Assembly: GCA_036338025.1 (NCBI GenBank)
Contig: JAYZDB010000010.1
Location: 1 to 15,827 of the forward strand
DNA from: JAYZDB01 sp036338025
GTDB taxonomy: Bacteria > Planctomycetota > UBA1135 > UBA2386
Direction of reading: 5' to 3'
Length of the DNA: 15,827 nucleotides
Position numbers and translations under genes: made by a program. The notes under the pieces were generated by a model. It did not search any database. It saw only the letters and a list, made by a program, of their open reading frames with translations, and was not told the DNA's origin. Positions 6,538 to 14,731 of this stretch are shown in pieces. Each line of letters opens with the position of its first letter. Positions within the stretch are counted from its first letter, which is position 1.

Positions 6538-7800
6538 CTAACCGAGCCAACGCTGGATCTCGAGTGCCAGGAAGAACAACAGGGTCGCGGTCAGGATCGA
6601 GACGCTCAGCCAACGGTTCTTGAATTTCTGGCCGACCCACTCTGACTGCCCATTGAGCCACAGTAGGGCGATGGCCAGCATCGGAAAGAACAGCGCTCCC
6701 AGGATTGCACACAGCTGCTGCATCTCCTTGAACGGCACCCAGAGGCCGACCATTGGCACCAAGGCTATGGCATAGAGGTAGCCGCGATAGGGCCTGCTCG
6801 AGGTGTCGATAGGCGAGTGGCTCGAGTTGTCTTGTCTCGAGATGATCGCGCAGAAGTCTGCGAACACATATGGCGCCGACTGCCAGACGCCAAGCAGGCT
6901 GGAGAATACGGCGCCAAACGCGCCTGCCAGGAACATCCAGCGGGCAAACGGTCCCAGCGGTTCTTCGAGCCGATCCGCCAGGGCGACGACCAGTCCGGCG
7001 CCGCTGCCCTCGATCTCGATCCCACTGCCCAGGATGACCATCGCGATGCCGAATAGCGCCGTCACGGAATATCCTATTGTCAGATCTGCGCGGCAGATTG
7101 CGAGGTCGTCCGGTCCGTCCTGACCGGTCTCACGGATCCAATAGCTGTAGCAAATCACCGTCAGGGTACCGCCGACGCCACCGATCAGCGCGATGGTTGT
7201 CGGCACTCCAGCGCCACCGGCGTCGGGGATCCTGGGTACCACAAGGCCGGTCGCCACTTCGCTCCAACTCTCGACCAACAGGCCTGCAGTCAACACCACG
7301 GTGACGAACATGAACACGATGCAGACCCGCATGAATTTCTCGAACAGTCGGAATCCGCCGCGTCGGACCAGGACCAGCCCGAGCAGGCTGCTGGCGATGC
7401 CGAACACGACCTTGCCGCGGATTGGATCGTCGAGTACTGGGATCAGCGCGTGGGTCGTGACGCCGCAGGCGCTGATCAAGGCCGAGCCGACGAACCAACT
7501 CCAGGTCAGCAGGTAGATCAGGAAGATCCACCGCACCGGGGCGGGGAGTCGCAGCAGTGCGCCTTCGAGGATTGTCTCGCCCGTCGCGATCTGCCAGCGG
7601 GCGAGGCCTTCGCTCATCGCGAACTTCAATCCGGCACCCACCACGACCGCCCACAGGATGGCTACGCCGAGCCTGCTGCCCGTGATGGCCCCGATCGCGA
7701 GATCTCCGGCGCCGACCCCGGTGGCTGCAACCAGGAGCCCGGGCCCCAACAGCATCAGGAAAGTGCGCCTTGTCGTCACGAGGGTGCAGGCTAACCGCAT
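6538..7800 (-). CDS. Nramp-related divalent metal transporter, non-canonical (GAGD) type
   Basis: 420 residues with about 11 hydrophobic segments, as in the LeuT-fold Nramp family, which moves divalent metal ions with protons across the inner membrane. The first segment reads L-L-G-P-G-L-L-V-A-A-T-G-V-G-A-G-D, aligning well with the Nramp opening GPGLLVAVGYIDPGN, but the metal-binding DPGN is replaced by GAGD (30-33). The sixth segment has GGVGGTLTVICYSYWIRE (207-224), without the canonical Met-Pro-His. So the metal site differs and manganese or iron transport cannot be assumed. The segment LWAVVVGAGLKFAMSEGLAR (49-68) is also family-like. ATG at 7798-7800 is used; no strong ribosome site is visible, and an internal ATG at codon 16 is possible. 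The zinc-ribbon/TPR gene follows 82 bp downstream. It is divergent from the CotH-like gene. Confidence 0.85.
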   Translation of the reverse strand: MRLACTLVTTRRTFLMLLGPGLLVAATGVGAGDLAIGAITGSRLGVAILWAVVVGAGLKFAMSEGLARWQIATGETILEGALLRLPAPVRWIFLIYLLTWSWFVGSALISACGVTTHALIPVLDDPIRGKVVFGIASSLLGLVLVRRGGFRLFEKFMRVCIVFMFVTVVLTAGLLVESWSEVATGLVVPRIPDAGGAGVPTTIALIGGVGGTLTVICYSYWIRETGQDGPDDLAICRADLTIGYSVTALFGIAMVILGSGIEIEGSGAGLVVALADRLEEPLGPFARWMFLAGAFGAVFSSLLGVWQSAPYVFADFCAIISRQDNSSHSPIDTSSRPYRGYLYAIALVPMVGLWVPFKEMQQLCAILGALFFPMLAIALLWLNGQSEWVGQKFKNRWLSVSILTATLLFFLALEIQRWLG

Positions 7801-7901
7801 ATTGCTCGTACTTACGGGTGCAATCCTGACGCCACGTTGTTGTTCCAGGCTGGACGCCCCGCGCTGTTCTGCCTTAGGCTGCGGCGTACAGGCCTGGTCT
7901 C

Positions 7902-9443
7902 ATGAACATATCTACACGGAAAACCTTCGTCTTGTGGCTCCTCGTCGTCCTGGTGGCGGCGGCAACACTCAACGCCCAGAATCGCAGGGCTCGTAAATCT
8001 CGCATGCCGAGATTCAAGGCGGTGGAGCTCGTCAAAGAGTTCGACAAGAACGGCAACAAACGCCTCGACGGGGGCGAGCGGGTCGCCGCTCGGGATCATC
8101 TCGTCAAGCTGCGTAAGCTCGGCGAAGGATCCGGCGCGGACGGATCTGCTGCCGGCAAGTCCGAGTTACCGGCCCGGAAGATTGCCAAGGACTCGGTGAA
8201 GAGCCATGCGGACAAGGCACTCTATGACCTTGATGTGATCCGCACGGTCTTCCTCGACTTCGAACTTCCTAACTGGACCAAGGAACTGCAGACCTTCTAT
8301 CGAACGGATGTCGAGGTGCCGGCGACCATGACGGTCGATGGCAAGGCCTACAAGGACGTCGGTGTCCACTACCGTGGGAGTTCGTCGTATTTCACCTTGC
8401 GCGGCGCCCAAAAGACATCGTTTGCGATCGCCATGGATTACGTGGACGGCAAGCAGACGCTCGGCGGCTACGAGACCATCAACCTCCTCAATGGTCACGC
8501 TGATCCGTCCTTCATGCGGACGGTGTTGTTCGCCCATCTGGCGGCTCACTACGTGCCGATTCCGAAGGCCTGCTACGTGCATCTGGTGATCAATGGCGAG
8601 AGTTGGGGGCTCTACATCAACGATCAGCAACTGAACAAGGACTTCCTCAAAGAGGCTTTCGACACCCGCAAGGGTGCCCGTTGGAAGATCCCGCCGAACT
8701 TCAATGGAGAGTCCGCGTTCTACTATCTCGGTTCCGAGCAGAAGGACTATGACGGCAAGTACCTGCTCAAGTCCGCCAAGTCCAAGAAGAAGGCCTGGGC
8801 GCGGTTGATCGAGTTCTGCAAGCTGCTCCACGACACTCCGGCGGACAAGCTTGAGTCCGTGTTACCTGAGATTCTCGATGTCGACCGGACCCTGTGGTTC
8901 CTTGCCATCGACAACATTTTGATGGATGGCGATGGCTACCACTACCGTGGCAGTGACTACGCCCTTTACCTGGATCCGAAGGGTCGATTCTGTCCGCTGT
9001 TTCGGGATAACAACGAAGCCTTCAACTACGGCGGTGGGCCGGGCGGTTTTGGCCAGCGTGGCGCCACCCCTGCTAGCGGTGGTGCTCGCCGGCGTTCACC
9101 GCGTTTGAGTTCTGCCAGCCTCGAGCCCCTGGCTCTTATCGAGCAGGAGCGCGCTCCCCTGGTCAGCAAGGTGCTGTCGGTGCCGAAGTGGCGGGCGCAG
9201 TACCTCGCGAACTGTCGTGAAGTCCGGGACACCTGGGTCGACTGGCAAAAGATCGGACCAATCGTCGAGAAGCTACGTGCGCAGATCGAGCCTCTCATCA
9301 AGCTTGATGACAAGGGGCTCTATGGCCATGAGGCTTTTTTGCAGGCGATTGATCAGGGCAGCGGCCGCTCTCCAGGTTTGCGGAAGTTTTTCACCGAGCG
9401 ACACGAGTTCCTGCGCGATCACAAGGCTCTCAGCAAGGACTGA
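7902..9443 (+). CDS. Exported CotH-family kinase-like protein with an EF-hand
   Basis: 513 residues. Residues 1-25 form a signal peptide (Lys/Arg then V-L-W-L-L-V-V-L-V-A-A-A, cleavage near LNA|Q). Residues 48-59 are an EF-hand calcium loop, D48-x-N50-x-N52-x-R-L-D56-x-x-E59. From about 113 to 375 it matches the CotH family: H156-Y-R-G-S-S-S-Y, the INLLNGHADPSFMRT segment (193-207), V-I-N-G-x-x-W-G-L-Y (229-238), a D337-N-I-L-x-D-G-D segment, then C-P-L-F-R-D369-N-N-E-A-F. CotH proteins are atypical kinases; the Bacillus member phosphorylates spore-coat proteins. In the metal-binding position the DxD often seen is here D369-x-N371-E, which may be a clade variant. A Gly/Arg/Ser-rich linker at about 376-402 interrupts the domain. 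Probably acts outside the cytoplasm; substrate unknown. No strong ribosome site precedes ATG 7902. Confidence 0.86.
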   Translation: MNISTRKTFVLWLLVVLVAAATLNAQNRRARKSRMPRFKAVELVKEFDKNGNKRLDGGERVAARDHLVKLRKLGEGSGADGSAAGKSELPARKIAKDSVKSHADKALYDLDVIRTVFLDFELPNWTKELQTFYRTDVEVPATMTVDGKAYKDVGVHYRGSSSYFTLRGAQKTSFAIAMDYVDGKQTLGGYETINLLNGHADPSFMRTVLFAHLAAHYVPIPKACYVHLVINGESWGLYINDQQLNKDFLKEAFDTRKGARWKIPPNFNGESAFYYLGSEQKDYDGKYLLKSAKSKKKAWARLIEFCKLLHDTPADKLESVLPEILDVDRTLWFLAIDNILMDGDGYHYRGSDYALYLDPKGRFCPLFRDNNEAFNYGGGPGGFGQRGATPASGGARRRSPRLSSASLEPLALIEQERAPLVSKVLSVPKWRAQYLANCREVRDTWVDWQKIGPIVEKLRAQIEPLIKLDDKGLYGHEAFLQAIDQGSGRSPGLRKFFTERHEFLRDHKALSKD

Positions 9444-9466
9444 CGAGTATCAGTACCGGGCCGGCT

Positions 9467-9480
9467 GGCGCCGCGGCGCC
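9467..9480. terminator. Perfect 14-bp palindrome between convergent genes
   Basis: GGCGCCGCGGCGCC is a perfect palindrome lying between the stop at 9443 (plus) and the stop codon 9480-9482 (minus), and its last base is the final base of the beta-propeller stop codon. A shared terminator is the simplest reading; without a loop or T tract this is uncertain, and it could be a protein-binding site. Confidence 0.35.
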
Positions 9481-10898
9481 TACTTGTCCTTGCTGGTATC
9501 GGCGATGCAGTAGAGCTTCTTCCAGCCGCGCAGGTAGAGCTTGTCACCGACAACTGCTGCCGAGGCGTCGATGGTGTCATCCAGCTTGTTGGTGGCGAGT
9601 TCCTTGAACGTATCGCCAGCCTCTACCACCTTGGTAGTGCCTTCGCGGCCCGTTATGTAAACCCGGCCTGCGGCGGCGACCGGCGATGAGTAGACCGAAC
9701 GGATGCCGAGCCGCTCACCCTCGTATCGGACCTTGCCCGTCTTGGCGTCGAGGCAGGACAGGATGCCGTTGTTCGACCGCATGAAATAGAAGTTGCCGTC
9801 GTAGACCAGGCCCGAAGGCGTGTACGAAGTGTTGCGGTCGTGAGTCCAGACGATTTTCTTGCTGTCCGCGAGATCGCCCTTGGCTCCTTTGAGGTTGAGA
9901 ACCTGCACCGCGTTGCCCCGGTAGCCGCTCATCAGGTAGAGCAATCCGTTCTGGTAGATCGGGGTCGGGATGACGTTGGCGGTCAGGCCTTCCAATGACC
10001 AGATCATCTTACCGTTCTTGAGATCGTAGCTGCGGGACGCGTTGGTAGCAGCGATGATGACCTGGGTCTTGCCGTTGGCCTCGACAATCAGCGGCGTCGA
10101 CCAGCTGGTGCGTTCGTCTCGCTTCGTACGCCACAGCTCCTTGCCGGTTTTCTTGTTGAGTGCGAGGACGAACGAACCGGCTTCGTGGTCCCAGTTGACT
10201 ACCAGGGTGTTGCCGTGCAAGGCTGGCGAACTGCCTTCACCAAACGAGTTGCGGGTGGTCATGTTGCCGAGCTGCTTCGACCATTTCAGCTTGCCGTCCA
10301 TGTCGAGGCAGTGGATTCCGCGCGACCCGAAGTGGGCAAAGATGTGCTCGCCATCGGTGAGCGGGGAGTTCGAGGCCTGGCTGCCGGTGCGATGTGAACC
10401 AGCGTGGGGGACGGTGGAGTGCACCTTGGTGCGCCAGACTTGCTTGCCGGTCTGGCGGTCGAAAGCCAACACGGAAAAATTGTGGACCTTGGTCGGTGTC
10501 CTGCCGCCGCCGAAGCCTCCCCGTCTGCTCCGTCCAAACCGGCGGCTGCGTCTGCCGGTGTCTCGGCCGGAGCTGTCGCGTTGGCGTTCATCGCCGCTGC
10601 CCTGGTTCGGTGGGGACTCGGCAGGTTTGCCGGTCTCATCGGTCTCGATTGCCGTTGTGACGAAGACCCGGTCGCCACAGATTATCGGCGAGGAACTGCC
10701 CTTGCCCGGTAGGTCGATCTGCCACAGGATGTTCTTGCCGTCTTCTTCACTCCATTCGGTCGGCGGGTTGCCGGTCTTGGCGATGGCGTTGTGGTCCGGA
10801 CCCCGCCAGTTGCCCCACGCGGGAATATCACCTTGGGCGACCGCGGTCGCAGATAGGGCCAGAAGAGTCGCGGAATAGACGGTGTGGACGAGGGTCAT
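9480..10898 (-). CDS. Exported PQQ-like beta-propeller repeat protein
   Basis: 472 residues, beginning at the ATG complementary to 10896-10898. A signal peptide (1-21, cleavage near AVA|Q) precedes the W-x-N-W-R-G-P-D-x-N opening and W-S-E-E-D-G-K-N-I-L-W segment that are typical of this family. Blades repeat the pattern S-S-P-x-x-x-x-D/G-x-x-(V/I)-x ... D-x-x-T-G-K-x-x-W: for example F-D-R-Q-T-G-K-Q-V-W (147-156), L-N-K-K-T-G-K-E-L-W and C-L-D-A-K-T-G-K-V-R. A Gly/Arg/Ser-rich insertion at about 96-135 splits the first blades. The fold resembles BamB and quinoprotein dehydrogenases, but I see no quinone-binding residues, so it is likely a binding or scaffold propeller in the periplasm. It faces the CotH-like gene stop-to-stop and is divergent from the metallopeptidase gene. 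Confidence 0.86.
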   Translation of the reverse strand: MTLVHTVYSATLLALSATAVAQGDIPAWGNWRGPDHNAIAKTGNPPTEWSEEDGKNILWQIDLPGKGSSSPIICGDRVFVTTAIETDETGKPAESPPNQGSGDERQRDSSGRDTGRRSRRFGRSRRGGFGGGRTPTKVHNFSVLAFDRQTGKQVWRTKVHSTVPHAGSHRTGSQASNSPLTDGEHIFAHFGSRGIHCLDMDGKLKWSKQLGNMTTRNSFGEGSSPALHGNTLVVNWDHEAGSFVLALNKKTGKELWRTKRDERTSWSTPLIVEANGKTQVIIAATNASRSYDLKNGKMIWSLEGLTANVIPTPIYQNGLLYLMSGYRGNAVQVLNLKGAKGDLADSKKIVWTHDRNTSYTPSGLVYDGNFYFMRSNNGILSCLDAKTGKVRYEGERLGIRSVYSSPVAAAGRVYITGREGTTKVVEAGDTFKELATNKLDDTIDASAAVVGDKLYLRGWKKLYCIADTSKDK

Positions 10899-10934
10899 GG
10901 TCGGGACCGTGGGTAGGGGTTGGTTGACGGCTGG

Positions 10935-10940
10935 ATTCTA
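10935..10940 (-). promoter_or_regulatory. Possible -10 element (TAGAAT) before the beta-propeller gene
   Basis: TAGAAT on the minus strand, 36 bases before the ATG at 10898, matches the sigma-70 -10 hexamer in four of six positions, including the first A and final T. No good -35 box is found 16-18 bases further upstream. Confidence 0.4.
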
Positions 10941-11041
10941 CTGAGCGCCACCGCCGAGGCTCGTTCCGTCTTGCGGTCGATCAAAACGAGACACTCCTTG
11001 GACATTCTGGCGGCTCAGGGGAGCGTAGGCCGGCAACTTGC

Positions 11042-11047
11042 TACACT
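11042..11047 (+). promoter_or_regulatory. Possible extended -10 element (TGCTACACT) before the metallopeptidase gene
   Basis: TACACT with TG one base upstream forms an extended -10 element, 46 bases before the ATG at 11094. Extended -10 promoters can work without a -35 box, and none is clear here. It is the best promoter candidate in the 195-base divergent gap 10899-11093. Confidence 0.45.
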
Positions 11048-11093
11048 ATCGGTCGCAATCTCCTGCCCCTAGCCCACCCAATCTCCGAGATCC

Positions 11094-12878
11094 ATGCTTA
11101 GGAATTTCCCCATAGTGGCCGTGTCGTCCTTCGTTGCCTTTGCCCTCCTGACTTCTGCTGCGGCTCAGACAGGCCAGCTGGCGGGCCCGGTGGTGCGGCC
11201 CGCCCCCCAGACTGTTCTTGATGGGTTTGGCATCAAGCAGGCGACTCTACAAGACCTCTCGATTCCAGGTTCGCTGGTGGCGGGTTTCGAGCTTGTCGTC
11301 GACTTCGACGGCAAGGCCTACCAGCTGGTTCTGCGCGAACACGACATCCGTGCGGCGGACTTCAAGTTGATCGCCTCGGGCAAGAACGGGATGAAGGTCC
11401 TTCCGACGCCGGCCAGCTCGACCTATCGCGGTGTCGTCGCAGGTCACGCGGACAGCCAGGTAGCGGCCTCACTGATCGGCGGGCAGTTGACGGCGTTCGT
11501 TCGGCTCGCGGGACTTACGACGCCCTGGAGCGTGCAAGCGCTCAGCAAGTTGGTTCCGACCGCCAACCGTGCGACCTACGTCGTGCACAACGGTCGTGAT
11601 GTCAAGCCCTCGCGTCACCGCTGTGGAGTTGATCACACGGTGCCGGCGCCGGTGTCCCCGGGGCGGCCCAAGAGCTCTGGCAATGGCCCGATCTACGAGT
11701 GCGAACTTGCCCTCGACCTTGACTTCGATGAGTACAAGAAGCACGGCAGCGACACAATCGCGACCCAGTACGACGCGACCAGCATCATCAATGCCTGCAA
11801 CGTCATTTATAGTCGGGACGTTGAGGTCGAGTTCCTGCTGACCACCATCATCGTGAGGACCAGTCAGGTCTACAGCAGCTCGAATTACAACACCCTGCTC
11901 AGTGACTATCGGAGTCGTTGGCGCAGCAACCACAGTGGAGTTCGGCGGGATGTGACCCACCTCCTCACCGGCAAGTTCACCACCAGCGGTGTTATCGGCG
12001 TGGCTTACCTGCGTTCGATCTGTAGCACTCGCAATGGCTATGGCCTGTCGTTCACGCACTTTTCGAACGACTTCCAGCAGCGGGTCGGATTGACTGCCCA
12101 TGAACTTGGACACAGCTTCGGGGCAAATCACTGCGATACCGCGTCGGGGGGTTGCTTCATCATGTGCTCGAATCTCTATGGTTGTAATGGCAGCCTTACC
12201 ATGTTCGGGTCTGCATCGAAGTCCGCGATCATCAGTTACCGCAATGGCCGTAGTTGCCTGCGTCAGAAGAGCGGAAATGAGCCGCGCCTCGATTCAGTAT
12301 CTCCGGGCACCGTGCAGGCCTTTCGTGGCGGGACCGTGACTCTGACCGGTATCAACTTCACCGGCGCAACGCAGGTCACTGTTGGCGACACCGTCCTGAC
12401 TCCAGGCACTGACCCACGCACCTCCTTCAGGATCGTGAGTGACACCTCGATCACGTTCGAGGCCCCAACCGGCGCGTCCTACGCTCCACATGCTGTGTAT
12501 ATCCAGAATGCAGCGGGGTTCAGCGGCCGTCTTCATCTCCGCTATTCTGTCACCAATCCGCGCAAGTTGGACGTCGAGGCCTTGCTGCGACGCGGCGGCT
12601 CTGCCAACTGGGAGTTTGGTGCCGGCGCCAGGCACAGCTGGATCCTGACGGTTTCTCCCAGCCCTTCGACCTACCGGTTCTTAGGTCTGACCTGGCTTCA
12701 GTCACCGCTTATCCTGATCGGTGGGACCCTGGACCGGGCCGGAACCGGATCCAGCAAGGTGACCGTTCCAAACAACGCGCCGATCGGCCTGACTTTTTAT
12801 AGCCAGGTGGTGACGATCAACCCGTTCAAGAACAAGTTTGGCGGGAACACCAACGTCACGACCAGCCGGATCCAGTAG
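11094..12878 (+). CDS. Secreted reprolysin-like (M12-type) zinc metallopeptidase with IPT/TIG domain
   Basis: 594 residues. Residues 1-24 are a signal peptide (cleavage near AAAQ). Residues 35-175 form a pro-domain (FELVVDFDGKAYQLVLREHD and a YRGVVAGHADSQVAASL segment, as in ADAM-type pro-domains) that ends with R-H-R-C177-G-V-D, like the cysteine switch of ADAM and matrix metalloproteases. The catalytic domain (about 198-390) holds H336-E-L-G-H340-S-F-G-A-N-H346-C-D, the zinc-binding HExxHxxGxxHxD site with E337 as base, and a Met-turn at M357 in F-I-M-C. Residues 397-485 form an IPT/TIG beta-sandwich (SVSPGTVQAFRGGTVTLTG). The last 105 residues are a beta-rich tail of a kind common at the ends of exported planctomycete proteins. 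It likely degrades extracellular protein. ATG 11094 is used; ribosome site weak. It converges with Nramp2, 42 bp apart. Confidence 0.9.
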   Translation: MLRNFPIVAVSSFVAFALLTSAAAQTGQLAGPVVRPAPQTVLDGFGIKQATLQDLSIPGSLVAGFELVVDFDGKAYQLVLREHDIRAADFKLIASGKNGMKVLPTPASSTYRGVVAGHADSQVAASLIGGQLTAFVRLAGLTTPWSVQALSKLVPTANRATYVVHNGRDVKPSRHRCGVDHTVPAPVSPGRPKSSGNGPIYECELALDLDFDEYKKHGSDTIATQYDATSIINACNVIYSRDVEVEFLLTTIIVRTSQVYSSSNYNTLLSDYRSRWRSNHSGVRRDVTHLLTGKFTTSGVIGVAYLRSICSTRNGYGLSFTHFSNDFQQRVGLTAHELGHSFGANHCDTASGGCFIMCSNLYGCNGSLTMFGSASKSAIISYRNGRSCLRQKSGNEPRLDSVSPGTVQAFRGGTVTLTGINFTGATQVTVGDTVLTPGTDPRTSFRIVSDTSITFEAPTGASYAPHAVYIQNAAGFSGRLHLRYSVTNPRKLDVEALLRRGGSANWEFGAGARHSWILTVSPSPSTYRFLGLTWLQSPLILIGGTLDRAGTGSSKVTVPNNAPIGLTFYSQVVTINPFKNKFGGNTNVTTSRIQ

Positions 12879-12920
12879 ATCACCAGACAGTTGTCCCCCG
12901 TAGTCTGTTCGGCGTGAACG

Positions 12921-14666
12921 TCAGGCCGACGCAGGCCGTCGTCGCATGAACCCGATGAGGACGGCGATGACGACGATGGAACCCAGCGTGATCACGATCC
13001 AGCCAGCCTTGGGGTCGCTGGCTTTGTCGATGACTGCGGTCGCAGCAGCTGCGATGGATCCGATCACCGCCACTCCCATCAAGATGTTCCAGGTCAGGCG
13101 TCGGCCTCCCTGTGGACGGGCATCGCCCATCAGGCTCTTGCTGTTGAGCATGCAGAAGAAGGTGATGTAGGCAATCGGTAGCAGCATCATCCCGAAGGCT
13201 GACACGAGGATCGCGAGCCAGAACTTGGCTGGCCCGTCCCACACCAGCGGCCAGATCGCTCCGGCCACCCCGGCGATCAGGCAGCCGATCATGTGCATCC
13301 GACCACCTTGGGGGAGCCTGAACATCTCGCACATCACGTAGCCGTTGATCAGCATGAGGATGATGATTGTTGAGATAGCCATCCCGAGTACTCCGAGCCC
13401 GAACACCTGGTTGGCGACGCCAGTCCCGAGCAGAGGGGCGAGCGAGGCCGAGAGTGCAAAGGCATCGCGTTTGATCAGCGAGGCTGCGAGCCGCTTGTCG
13501 GCTTGAGAAAGGGCCGCAACGCGGGCTAGCTGGGTTGGCTCGGGCAGATCCGCAAACACCGGGGCATCGGCACCGGTCGGGGCGTATTCGCGGGCAGCGC
13601 GACTCACCAGGTTGGCCTTGGCCTTGGCAAACAAGGGGCTTTCGACCATGACCGCTGGGTCGCTACTCAGCAACTTGTCGTCGGCCTGGGCGTGGAACTG
13701 GCTGGCTGCTGCGATGACCACGCAGGTGGTTACCAGGACGTAGGGGATTGCCATGCCGGTCGCGAGATCGAAGCGCGCGAGGCCACGGAAGTGGCGGTCC
13801 CAGCCCCGGTTCAGCATCGAGTAGGGCAACAGGAACGTCATGTTGATACCGACCGCCGTGGCGGCGGCAGCGATCATCACGGCTCGCTGCTGGGACACGA
13901 TCTTGTCCGACCAGAAGGATTGATGCTCGGTCGTGACCTGTCCGACCAGCGTTGCCACCGCCCCGGTCGGTTCGCTGGCCTGTCCGAGATCGGGGACGAA
14001 CCCACCGAAGATCTCGCCCCAGGGCAGGCCGACCTGGGTAGCCAGGACGATCACGACCCCGAAGAAACTGATGACGATGATCCCTACCAGGCCCTTCAAG
14101 AACCAGTCGAACGCTTTGGCGCTCTTGCCGCCTCGACTGTTCAGGTAGACGATTCCGAGGGTCAGGGCCAGGATCACCGCGGACACCATCAACTTGCCCC
14201 CGACTCCGGTGTCCTGGTTGAGGACGTCACCGAGCAGGTTCTTGTCGAGCGCTGCGTATGCCAGGCTAAACTGCGGCATGCACCAGAGGATGTTGGCTGT
14301 GCAGGTCGCCAAGGCCCAGCTCCAGCCGAGTGCCGGGTTGATGTGCTGGTTGATGGCCTGGAATGGTTTCTTGCCGGTGGTGAGGGTTACGTAGCTGATC
14401 GCCGACAGCATGATCACGCCCAGGATGATCGCAACCAACTGGACCCAGAGCATGCTGTAGCCACCGAGCACGCCGAGGAACAGCGCACCGGTCAGGGATC
14501 CTCCACCGAGAGTGATGGCGCTTTGCAGCCAACCCGGGCCGGACAGTCGTGTCATCGCACCGACACGGGCGCCGATGCCACGGGTCTCGGCATCGATGAG
14601 CAGTTGGCGATCGGCGGCGATTTTCGGATCGACAGGACTGCTGGCAGGATCGCTGGTTTCGCTCAT
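12921..14666 (-). CDS. Second Nramp-related transporter, non-canonical (GGGSLTG) type
   Basis: 581 residues, ATG complementary to 14664-14666, with about 11-12 membrane segments after a roughly 40-residue cytoplasmic N-terminus. The first segment, L-S-G-P-G-W-L-Q-S-A-I-T-L-G-G-G-S-L-T-G (41-60), aligns with the Nramp opening, but DPGN is replaced by a Gly-rich GGGSLTG. Around segment six the Met-Pro-His is replaced by N-M-T-F-L-L-P-Y-S-M (275-284). The loop at about 310-405 is unusually long and charged, making the protein larger than typical Nramps of about 400-450 residues. Metal ion transport is the family role, but the changed site means the substrate is unknown. It differs strongly from the Nramp-related protein at 6538-7800, so these are separate subfamilies, not a recent duplication. 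It follows the TPR gene by 65 bp on the same strand. Confidence 0.82.
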   Translation of the reverse strand: MSETSDPASSPVDPKIAADRQLLIDAETRGIGARVGAMTRLSGPGWLQSAITLGGGSLTGALFLGVLGGYSMLWVQLVAIILGVIMLSAISYVTLTTGKKPFQAINQHINPALGWSWALATCTANILWCMPQFSLAYAALDKNLLGDVLNQDTGVGGKLMVSAVILALTLGIVYLNSRGGKSAKAFDWFLKGLVGIIVISFFGVVIVLATQVGLPWGEIFGGFVPDLGQASEPTGAVATLVGQVTTEHQSFWSDKIVSQQRAVMIAAAATAVGINMTFLLPYSMLNRGWDRHFRGLARFDLATGMAIPYVLVTTCVVIAAASQFHAQADDKLLSSDPAVMVESPLFAKAKANLVSRAAREYAPTGADAPVFADLPEPTQLARVAALSQADKRLAASLIKRDAFALSASLAPLLGTGVANQVFGLGVLGMAISTIIILMLINGYVMCEMFRLPQGGRMHMIGCLIAGVAGAIWPLVWDGPAKFWLAILVSAFGMMLLPIAYITFFCMLNSKSLMGDARPQGGRRLTWNILMGVAVIGSIAAAATAVIDKASDPKAGWIVITLGSIVVIAVLIGFMRRRPASA

Positions 14667-14702
14667 TCGTTGCAGGTGGACAGGAACCCGGAATCGCAGC
14701 GG

Positions 14703-14708
14703 AGTCTA
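14703..14708 (-). promoter_or_regulatory. Possible -10 element (TAGACT) before Nramp2
   Basis: TAGACT on the minus strand lies 36 bases before the ATG at 14666, the same distance as TAGAAT has from its gene at 10898. It may give Nramp2 its own promoter in addition to read-through from the TPR gene. No -35 box is evident. Confidence 0.3.
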
Positions 14709-14731
14709 GTGCGGTGCACTCGAATTTCCTT

